Source of the DNA: Alviniconcha marisindica | Taxonomy: Eukaryota; Mollusca; Gastropoda; Provannidae | Assembly: GCA_018857735.1 (NCBI GenBank) | Contig: JABMCL010000181.1 | Location: 2,501 to 66,500 of the forward strand | Length of the DNA stretch: 64,000 nt | Reading direction: 5' to 3' | Shown here: one piece after another, positions 54,700 to 64,000 of the stretch | How the letters are laid out: the number at the start of each line of letters is the position of its first letter | Position numbering within the stretch: position 1 is the stretch's first letter | The notes under the pieces: generated by a model | The model's database searches: none | What the model was told of the DNA's origin: nothing | What the model saw: the letters and a program-made list of their open reading frames with translations, nothing else | Position numbers and translations under genes: made by a program

Positions 54700-55215
54700 G
54701 ACTGATTATAGGTACTGGCTGTATTAGGCAACAGGTGTCTGATTTACTGGCTGCACCAGGCGACAGGTGTCTGGTTCACTGGCTGCACCAGGCGACAGGT
54801 GCCTAGTCCACTGGCTGCACCAGGCGACAGGTATCTGGTTCACTGGCTGCACTAGGCGACAAGTGTCTGATTCACTGGCTGCACCAGGCGACAGGTGTCT
54901 GCTTTACTGGCTGCTCCAGACGACAGGTATCTGGTTCACTGGCTGCACCAGGCGACAGGTGTCTGGTTCAGTGGCTGCACCAGGCGACATGTGCCTGGTT
55001 CACTGGCTGCACCAGACGACAGGTGCCTGGTTCACTGGCTGCACCAGGCGACAGGTGTCTGGTTCAGTGGCTGCACCAGGCGACAGGTGTCTGGTTCAGT
55101 GGCTGCACCAGATGACAGGTGCCTGGTTCACTCAGTGGCTGCACCAGGCGACAGGTGTCTGGTTCACTGGCTGCACCAGACGACTGGTGCCTGGTTCACT
55201 GGCTGCACCAGGCTC
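54700..55215. repeat. 32 bp minisatellite, about 16 units
   Basis: ggttcactggctgcaccagg with cgacaggtgtct. Confidence 0.95.
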
Positions 55216-55660
55216 CACCCCCACCCACCTTCGCCTGACACTTTCACTTCTAACTGCCACGTCTGGCATGCGTCTTGAACCTGGAACTGAAAGCATGGAG
55301 AAATCATTGAAGTGTTTTGTTTTTGTTTTTCTTCTTTTTTCTGTCCTTTCTGGCACCGCCAAAGTGTCCACAAGCAGTCGACAGCCGTATTGTTGTACCG
55401 TAGTTTTGAGCTAGCGGCGAAACTGAACGATTTGACCTAAATAAAGCCAATTTCCTGTTAGAGCTCTCCCTTCTTCAGTTAGTTGGAGAGAGTAAACAGG
55501 GACATGGCGGAAGACAGAGCCAAACCGAGGCTCGCCCGAGGTGTATTTGAAGTGTACTATAAGGCGCGCTGAGCCGGCATTATTTAGGGAATTGAGCCAT
55601 ACAAGAAATTTGTCGTTATTTATACACCACGCTGAACACCAACATCTCTCTCTGTCTGTC
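55216..55660. other. Unique stretch
   Basis: AATAAAG occurs at 55,438 after cgatttgaccta. No gene recognised. Confidence 0.4.
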
Positions 55661-55700
55661 TCTCTCTGTCTTTAAAAAAAAATAAAAAAAATCTTTTCTT

Positions 55701-55751
55701 CTGAACCTAAACAACAAACCTTGGAAAATATAGTTTTCGTGTTCTCTCTCC
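55701..55751 (+). mobile_element. 3'-only copy of the 6,680/7,131 retroelement
   Basis: aacctaaacaacaaaccttg followed by gaaaatatagttttcgtg and TC-rich sequence corresponds to the last 50 bases of the pair at 6.7 and 7.1 kb. Confidence 0.55.
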
Positions 55752-55861
55752 CCCTCTCTCTCTCTCTGTCCGCCGCCCTTTCTTTCTCTCTCACAACATA
55801 CACAGGCACGCACCACGCACGCACGTTTCAAAACAACACATTCACGTTTACGGGCGCGCTG

Positions 55862-55973
55862 GCGCCCCCCCCCCCCCTCTCCACCCATCCCCCCCTCCCA
55901 CACACACACACACACACACATACACGCGCGCGCACACGCACACACACGCACACACGCATGCACACACACACAC

Positions 55974-56021
<48 letters not shown>

Positions 56022-56081
56022 ACACACACACATGCACAGACGACACAGAGCACAGCACGATACACGCAGCACGCACACACA

Positions 56082-56169
<88 letters not shown>

Positions 56170-56170
56170 C
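55862..56170. repeat. C-rich then (AC)n-(GCAC) compound
   Basis: C run at 55,866-55,878, then (AC)n with several CACC and GCAC breaks. Confidence 0.96.
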
Positions 56171-56689
<519 letters not shown>

Positions 56690-56690
<1 letters not shown>

Positions 56691-56795
56691 AAAGGTTCAA
56701 AAGAACGCTATTTATTAGGACAAAACACAACATGCAAATTTTCGGGGTAATCCCCTTTATAAAGCTACAAAACGACATCTAAACAACAGTTCAAT
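56690..56795 (-). mobile_element. Possible retroelement 3' end (hairpin plus AATAAA), minus strand
   Basis: Minus strand reads AAAGGGGATTACCCCGAAAA (GGGG-CCCC hairpin), then TTTTGTCCTAATAAATAGC. Hairpin followed by AATAAA resembles a retroelement terminus, as at 36,723. A gene 3' end is an alternative. Confidence 0.35.
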
Positions 56796-57428
56796 AGTCA
56801 AAAACGATGAGAAATGAGACGGAGAGCTAAACCGTTGATCTGTTTTTGTCTTGTCCAGTGCTTGGAAGAATGTCGGCATGACAGTCATGTTTCAGATGAT
56901 TGTTTGACCAATTGGGGGTTCACTGGCTGTCTGCGGGCATTCTCTGAACCGTTTGGGGGATTCATGAGATCGGTTTGTAAATTCATCAACTCATCTTTTG
57001 TGTAAAATCGATAGAGGAACGCTTCCTCTGACTTGTAACACCAACAAAATGGGTGAACGGCTCGTTCACAGGTAACGGGCCGAGAAAGATCAATAACCAG
57101 CGACTGAAACTGAATCGGGCCCTACTCTCTGTTTGAGGGAAAAGGTGTAGGATCGGATATCATGATGTCCTGTCAGTCAGATATATAATTAACATAATCA
57201 GCTTCTCGACATTTACTTTTTCTTTCTTCGTTTAAATCGAATGACGTCAAACGGTTGTCGCTTCGTGTAAACCATCGGTTAAAAACCGGTGAGCTCGTAG
57301 TCTACGCTGGTGTAATGTGAAGCGGTTGCAAGGTGAATAAATCAATAACGACAGTATCACTCCGGACTTGCTGGAGCAGGCCTGTGGGAGTCGGAATGTT
57401 ATTTATCGCTGCATATCTTCCACTCCGC

Positions 57429-57433
<5 letters not shown>
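56796..57433. other. Unique stretch, no gene recognised
   Basis: Short plus frame at 56,814-57,005 has no domain. tgacgtca occurs once at 57,243-57,250. Confidence 0.4.
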
Positions 57434-57505
<72 letters not shown>

Positions 57506-57512
57506 CAGAGAC

Positions 57513-57593
<81 letters not shown>
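57434..57593. repeat. (AG)n, about 78 units
   Basis: Pure AG with one ggcagagacagagac break. Confidence 0.97.
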
Positions 57594-57596
<3 letters not shown>

Positions 57597-57764
57597 TCCC
57601 TCAAAAAAACAAAAAAACAAAAAACACAGACAGAAACAAACAATTACTCCGAAAGCCATCCCCCAAATCGGTATCACATATTCACATACCAGCAGAGCAA
57701 AGAAAAAGAAAATTGAAAACAAACAAAAGACAACAACAAACAACAACAAAACGGACCACCCGGA

Positions 57765-57850
57765 CAGGCACTGAACTCTGGCGACGCTGCCCTAGCTTGG
57801 CGACAACATCGTTAGATCAGGAGGCGCCAGTGCTGAGCTAGTACCGCTAC
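57765..57850 (-). mobile_element. tRNA-derived SINE head
   Basis: Minus strand TAGCTCAGCACTGG is A-box like and GAGTTCAGTGCC is B-box like, about 63 bases apart; a (GTT)n-like tail follows. It directly abuts the 12 bp array. Confidence 0.4.
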
Positions 57851-59515
57851 TCTAACCGCTGCTCTAACCCCTACTCTAACCGTTGCTCTAACCGCTTCTC
57901 TAACCGCTGCTTTAACCTCTACTCAAATCGCTGCTCTAACCTCTGCTCTAACCGTTGCTCTACCCGCTACTCTAACCGTTGCTCTAACCTCTACTCTAAC
58001 CGTTGTTCTAACCGCTATTCTAACCGCTGCTCTAACATCTACGCTAACCGCTGTTCTAACCACAGCTCTAACCACTTCTCTAACCGCTACTCTAACCGCT
58101 GCTCTAACCGCTACTCTAACCTCTACTCTAACCGCAGCTCTAACCGCTACTCTAACCGTTGCTCTAACCTCTACTCTAACCGTTGTTCTAATCGCTACTC
58201 TAACCGCTGCCCTAACATCTACGCTAACCGCTGTTCTAATCACTGCTCTAACCGCTACTCTAACCGCTACTCTAACCTCTACTTTAACCGCTGCTCTAAC
58301 CGCTACTCTAACCGCTACTCTAACCTCTACCCTAACCGCTGCTCTAACCGCTACTCTAACCGCTACGCTAACCGCTACTCTAACCGCTACTCTAACCTCT
58401 GCTCTAACCCTCTGCTCTAACTGCTACAACCTACCTCTACTCTAACCGTTGCTCTAACCTCTACCTAACCGTTGTTCTAACCGCTCTAACCCTCTCTAAC
58501 CTACCTAACCGCTGTTCTAACCCAGCTCTAACCCTTCTCTAACCGCACTCTAACCGCTCTCTAACCGTCTCTAACCTCTACTCTAACCGGTCTAACCGCT
58601 ACTCTAACCGCTCTAACCTCTACTCTAACCGTTGTTCTAATCGCTCTAACCGCTGCCCTAACCTACCTAACCCTTTTAACCTGCTCTAACCGCTACTCTA
58701 ACCGCTACTCTAACCTCTACCCTAACCGCTGCTCTAACCGCTACTCTAACCGCTACGCTAACCGCTACTCTAACCGCTACTCTAACCTCTGCTCTAACTG
58801 CTACAACCTACCTCTACTCTAACCGCTACTCTAACCGTTGTTCTAACCGCTATTCTAACCGCTGCTCTAACATCTACGCTAACCGCTGTTCTAACCACAG
58901 AACTCTAACCTACTATCTCTAACCGCTACTCTAACCGCTGCTCTAACCGCTAACCTGCCTAACACTAGCTAACTTTTAATCACTGCTAAGCCTCTAACCG
59001 ACTAACCCACTAACCGCGTTCGTACTCTAAGCACTCTACCTCCTAACGCGTTGCTATTTACTACGATAACCGCTACTCTAACCCGCAACTGCAAACCCCT
59101 TACCCTAACCTCTATCTAACGGCTAACCGCTAACCGTTCTACATCTACGCTAAGCTTCTAACCCGCTAACTCTAACCGCTCTAGCTCTAAGCCTCTAACT
59201 ATTAACCGCTGACTCTAACCGACCCACTCTAACGGCAACGCTACTCTAACGCTGAACTACCAACCCTAACTGCTCCGCTACTCTAACCGCCCAACCCCTA
59301 ACCGCTGCTACGCTAACCGCCCCCCAACCCCCTAACCGCCTACTACGCTAACCGCTACTCTAACTGCTACAACCTACCTCTACTCTAACCGCTACTCTAA
59401 CCGCTGCGCTAACCGATACAACCTACCTCTACTCTAACTGCTACTCTAACCTCTGCTCTAACTGCTACAACCTACCTCTACTCTAACCGCTACTCTAACC
59501 GCTGCGCTAACCGCG
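57838..59515. repeat. 12 bp CTCTAACCGCTA array, about 1.7 kb
   Basis: More than 120 units of ctctaaccgcta with g/t/c changes at positions 9-12. A specific series of variants (ccgttg, cctcta, ccgttgtt, catctacg, ccacag) recurs at about 57,970, 58,150, 58,440 and 58,840, so there is a higher-order repeat. Between about 58,430 and 58,680 and between 58,900 and 59,340 the same order is present with many single and few-base deletions, while 58,680-58,900 and 59,345-59,515 are clean. Confidence 0.96.
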
Positions 59516-59680
59516 GACTGGTGTGAATGCAGCTGGGCGACCAGTACTGGTGGAAGTAGGATGAAGCGAATAATGAAGAGGATAAGATGACAGGCGTGGG
59601 GCGAAGGAATGCATCAATAGGATGAAGAGGGGACTTGACCCCAAGCAGCCCTTCCAATTCCTCTGTTACGGCAACTGCAA
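59516..59680. other. Unique spacer
   Basis: Nothing recognised. Confidence 0.4.
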
Positions 59681-60385
59681 ATTCCAGTCACATCTAGATG
59701 TGACTGGTATTACGGCAGCTGGAAGGAGACATTAGATGTGACTAGAATTACGGCAAGTTGAAGGAGACACTAGATGTGACTGGAATTACGGCAGCTGAAA
59801 GGAGACACTGGATGTGACTGGAATTACGGCAACTTGAAGGAAACACTGGGTGTGACTGGAATTACGGCAACTTGAAGGAGACACTGGGTGTGACTGGAAT
59901 TACGGCAACTTGAAGCACTGGATGTGACTGGAATTACAGCAAGTTGAAGGAGACACTGGATGTGACTGGAATTACGGCAAGTTGAAGGAGACACTGGATG
60001 TGACTGGAACTACGGCAAGTTGAAGGAGACACTGGATGTGACTGGAATTACGTCAAGTTGAAGGAGACACTAGATGTGACTGGAATTACGGCAGCTGAAA
60101 GGAGACAATGGATGTGACTTGAATTACGGCAACTTGAAAGAGACACTGGATGTGACTTGAATTACGGCAACTTGAAGGAGACACTGGATGTGACTGGAAT
60201 TACGGCAACTGTGAAGGAGGCACTGGATGTGACTGGAATTACGGCAACTGGAAGGAGGACTAATGTGACTGGAATTACGGCATCTGGAAGGAGAAACTAG
60301 ATGTGACTGGAATTACGGCATCTGGAAGGAGACACTGATGTGACTGGAATTACGGCAGCTGGAAGGAGACCTGTTGTGACTGGAA
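59681..60385. repeat. 38 bp minisatellite with a palindromic start
   Basis: About 18 units of ctggatgtgactggaattac and ggcaacttgaaggagaca. The first unit is preceded by an inverted 17-base partial unit, giving a perfect 24-base palindrome at 59,684-59,707 centred on catctagatg. Confidence 0.95.
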
Positions 60386-61140
<755 letters not shown>

Positions 61141-61171
61141 TCCAAGATCACGCTGACTGGCGCGTGGCACC

Positions 61172-61190
61172 GTAACCTTAGCAACACGTG
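61172..61190 (+). promoter_or_regulatory. RFX-type X-box overlapping an E-box
   Basis: GTAACCTTAGCAAC (61,172-61,185) satisfies the X-box consensus RTHNYYWTRRNRAC at all 14 positions. CACGTG (61,185-61,190) overlaps its last base. RFX factors bind X-boxes in promoters of ciliary genes across animals, usually within about 150-200 bases of the start. Function here is inferred from the match alone. Confidence 0.4.
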
Positions 61191-61199
61191 GCTGTCGCC

Positions 61200-61391
61200 A
61201 GCTTTGATTGTTGAGAACTACGGACAAAGTACTCGTCGCGTTTGCCGCCTTGTTGTTTCTCATATCTTGCTTTGTCTCTCCACTTTGAAACGGAGTGTCT
61301 GAGAGAGTGCCAGTTTCTCGTTTGCTTTCCGGTGTCTATTGCAGGACTTTGTAAAAAGTGACGAAGAAAAGACAGACGCTGAACTTCAATA
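61200..61391 (+). other. Possible non-coding first exon downstream of the X-box
   Basis: A repeat-free, CpG-containing stretch ends tgaacttcaataGTGAGTAT, a good 5' splice site at 61,391/61,392. All frames stop early, so it would be untranslated. No downstream exon could be tied to it. Confidence 0.25.
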
Positions 61392-61513
61392 GTGAGTATA
61401 AGAGAATACCATTTAAGTCGCTGCTGGGGTAGTTATTTAAAGTAGCAAAATGCAGCAATTAAAACAAAGGTTGCTGGAATTATAGTCTTCACTGCACTGG
61501 CTTTGCGGAGAGT

Positions 61514-61538
61514 TTTTTTTTTTTTTTTTTTTGGTGTG

Positions 61539-61613
<75 letters not shown>
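61514..61613. repeat. T run then (TG)n
   Basis: About 19 T, then about 36 TG units. Confidence 0.96.
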
Positions 61614-61738
61614 TGTTGCAAAGTATTAAAGTGACGAACTTAAATGATGCACCGTTGGACTTGAAAGTGACAAGAAACAATGCATTTCTAAACTTGAAAA
61701 TGGCAATACCAATTCCGCACAATCAGCATACATGTATC

Positions 61739-61739
<1 letters not shown>

Positions 61740-61781
<42 letters not shown>

Positions 61782-61848
61782 GAGAGAGAGAAACACGTGC
61801 AAAGACGACAGAGAGACAGACAGAGAGACAGACAGAGAGAGAGATTTC
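61740..61848. repeat. (AG)n-(ACAG)n compound
   Basis: Two ACAG blocks separated by aaacacgtgcaaagacg. Confidence 0.95.
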
Positions 61849-61889
61849 TCACTCTTCAAGCAAGGATACTAACGGCAAGATACTTGTTG

Positions 61890-62035
61890 CGGCACGTCTT
61901 TTCACCCCGGCACGTTTTGAACGTGCCAAATTTGATGCACTTCCTGCACGTTTTGTCACACCAGGCACGCTTTGTCATCATGTGGTGACAAAACGTGCCT
62001 AAAGGTCCACTCGCTGCACGATTTGTCACTCCTTC
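61890..62035. repeat. Cluster of GCACGTTTTG repeats in both orientations
   Basis: ggcacgttttgaacgtgcc (61,909-61,927) is a perfect hairpin. 61,963-61,977 and 61,986-62,000 form a 15 bp stem with one mismatch and an 8-base loop. gcacgttttgtcac and gcacgatttgtcac also occur as direct copies. gattgcacg-like pieces resemble the cacgatttgtcac core of the 51.0-51.5 kb array. Confidence 0.8.
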
Positions 62036-62084
62036 GCCAGTTCACCAGTACCACTATAATCGGTCTTTCCTCTCTTCCCTCGAT

Positions 62085-62161
62085 GCGTGTGCGTGCGTGC
62101 GTGTGCTTCTGTGCGTTAGTGTTTGTCTGTGCGTGCGTGTGCGTCTGTTCGTGTGTGTGTG

Positions 62162-62224
<63 letters not shown>

Positions 62225-62228
62225 TGTG
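62085..62228. repeat. (GTGC)n and (TG)n compound
   Basis: Impure GTGC, then about 38 TG units. Confidence 0.95.
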
Positions 62229-63764
62229 GTGTGTTTTATTTTCTCCGCGTCAGTGAGTGTTAAACTGAAATCTTGTGTTGCTTTGATCACAAGGCTACTG
62301 CCGTCTGTAGCTCGTGAGCTGTGTCAAAACATGATTATACAGAGACTGAGTGATCGTGTGTTGTGCATGCCCTGTCAGTAGATGTGTTTGGTGGAACGAT
62401 TGGTATGGTTTGATGAGGTTGAAGGTAAACATGAGTGTGATGACCTTTTGTTTGTTTGTTTTGTCAGAATATTTACTTGTGCAGCACCTAGTGCTGAGTA
62501 TGGCATAATATACGCCTAAACCGTTTTCGACATTATTATTTTTCCAGCTGGTCTCAGGCCATGCAGATATTGTGATCGAACTTTCTTTGCTCATTACTCC
62601 TGACGCCGACCACATTTGATACTTCTGTTGACGATATATCCCCGCCGATATCTTGTCTTTAATCATAGGAGGTTACTCAACTGTGCTGGCCTTCCTGCTC
62701 GCACCGCACACTGGCGTTAGCAGTGAAGTCGAAAGTCGGTTCCTAATTGAAACATTTTTAACATTGGCTGTCATCTTTGTTTCAAATGTTTGCTATTTAA
62801 TTCAAAAGGGGGTGCGGCACTTTGAGTGTAACACAACACCATTGACATAGTCGCGAAGCAAGGCAAACCCGAGCAAACTGTTTAATTATTCAGTGGATTC
62901 ATCAAGTCTTCAAAAGAATTGTGAGCATTCTGCGGAGAAAAGTATAATATCGATTTAGGTTTTCTTCTTCTTCTTCTGCACCCTCCCCCCCCCCCACCCC
63001 CCAATCCCCCTTCTTTTTTCTTTTTCTTTTTGGGGGTGGGGAGGTGGGGGTCTTTGTTTTGCATGCTTGCCCTTTTGTCTTCCATTCTTTACACTTTTCA
63101 CTTTGCTTATAATGTTTGGAAATTAGTGTGCTTGTATTTTTCGTCTTTTTGTTGTAGGCCGCATGCGTTTACTTTTTTTGCTGTGACATGTTGCCTTCTT
63201 GGTTTATAGCCGTTTATTGCTTTTGTGAATCTAAAAAAAAAAGTCTTTGATGTTTCGTGTTCTTTGGGGTTTCTAAAATCAATCTTGTTGACGTGACAGC
63301 CTCAATGCCAAGGCTGAAGCGTGGTTGTGGAGAAGAAGAAAAAACAGTCTCGAAACCAAGGTAGCTGGACGTTTGTCAAGCTCCCATCAGACAATGAGAC
63401 TGCCCAGAAACATGTAGGAGTGTCTCTCCTGCACGGTGGAGAAACTGCTGCTCGATTCCTGTCCTTTCACTGTTGAAAGGCTTCACTGCTGGCCACTGGC
63501 TGCTGGCTGTTCTGAAACAGAACGGCGCCCAGAGCGCCTAGGATCAACAGACGTCACAGGAATAACAAGAGGCACACCAACAGTGACCTGTGTCGCCTAA
63601 GTAACTCGGACCTGGGATGCGAGACAATACAAGGTGCATGAACTTCACCAAAAGTACATCATGGAAAAAGGCTTTCCCCTCTTCCCTATCCCCAGTGGCG
63701 CATATTATGCCCTTAATTTCTTCCACTCGGCGACACAGGTGTATAGGTTAAGACAGAACCAATT
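62229..63764. other. Unique stretch, no gene supported
   Basis: Mostly AT-balanced; C-rich and T-rich at 62,955-63,040. Short frames (62,653-62,850 plus; 63,544-63,726 minus) have no domain. This is the longest stretch in the right half without tandem repeats, so it could hold intron or untranslated sequence of a gene outside the window. Confidence 0.45.
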
Positions 63765-63935
63765 TTTATTCAGTTCAGTTCAAGATGGTATCCATGTGTT
63801 GGGAAAAGCTCATGCGCTCCACCCCGTCTCTCAGATGTTTTCCCAACATTGCCTATGAAGCAGTTTCAATGTTTTTCTGACTGACGATGGCCCTTTCTCG
63901 TCCTTTCAAGGAAGATCGTCGAGTGCTTCCTCTTT
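63765..63935 (-). mobile_element. R1 family copy 4, inverted
   Basis: On the minus strand it reads cgacgatcttccttgaaagg, acgagaaagggccatcgtca, gcaatgttgggaaaacat, gagagacggggtggagcgca, agataccatcttgaactg-like sequence and ends gaataaaaattgg. The order matches the copies at 10.2 and 43.5 kb, and it supplies an AATAAA-bearing 3' end. Confidence 0.8.
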
Positions 63936-64000
63936 TCATGCCTCTCTCTTCCAGATGATCGGCGGTGTGATGTCTTTGGCTATGGCAGGTAGCCTCTTTC
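63936..64000. other. Window end
   Basis: Unique 65 bases; nothing recognised. Confidence 0.3.

Noticed and set aside
57838..59515. Telomeric or subtelomeric repeat
   Set aside because: The unit is CTCTAACCGCTA, not (CCCTAA)n. Single CCCTAA occurrences are scattered variants.
62653..62850. 65-codon plus frame with membrane-like segments
   Set aside because: It is too short and unsupported by splice sites or family similarity.

Overview
The window reads as nuclear genomic DNA of an animal, most probably a lophotrochozoan and plausibly a marine gastropod. The reasons are: relics of non-LTR retrotransposons (reverse-transcriptase C-terminal motifs), tRNA-derived SINE heads with RNA polymerase III A and B boxes, GT-AG exon signals, no operon-like gene packing, and a very high density of (AC)n, (AG)n, G-run and minisatellite arrays. 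The taxon is an inference from style; no gene here fixes it. There is no bacterial or phage content.

Layout. 0-16 kb is a chain of minisatellites (units of 76, 55, 18, 36, 18/12, 51, 61, 31, 58 and 86 bp) separated by short unique stretches, with LINE relics at about 9.5 and 10.5 kb and a duplicated retroelement 3' end at 6.7 and 7.1 kb. 16-22 kb holds a pair of diverged repeat copies (17.0 and 19.1 kb) that bracket a 58-68 bp array, then a 41 bp array. 22.4-27.9 kb is the most gene-like part: low in tandem repeats, with a CpG-rich stretch, a convincing minus-strand first coding exon (26,697-26,773) and a phase-compatible possible second exon (22,617-22,704), plus a SINE and a LINE 3' end that would lie in the intron. 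27.9-33 kb is satellite and microsatellite DNA. A plausible terminal coding exon on the plus strand lies at 34,072-34,244, and its end appears to have been amplified into a 55 bp array. 35-43 kb is minisatellites plus a LINE 3' end bracketed by an inverted repeat. 43.5-50 kb has tandem copies of an unnamed interspersed family (R1), a LINE reverse-transcriptase fragment and long (AG)n tracts. 50-60 kb alternates minisatellites, SINE heads and a 1.7 kb array of a 12 bp unit. 60.4-64 kb is mostly unique and includes an RFX-type X-box upstream of a possible 5' exon, and another R1 copy at the right edge.

Most long open frames in the window are translations of tandem repeats (poly-CV, poly-HT, poly-LS, poly-RE) and are not genes. 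Nothing here amounts to a new molecular system. The most useful observations are the four-copy R1 family, the exon-derived minisatellite, the inverted repeat around a LINE end, the X-box, and repeated cases where a retroelement end abuts a microsatellite. Boundaries of arrays are accurate to roughly 5-20 bases and copy numbers are hand counts.
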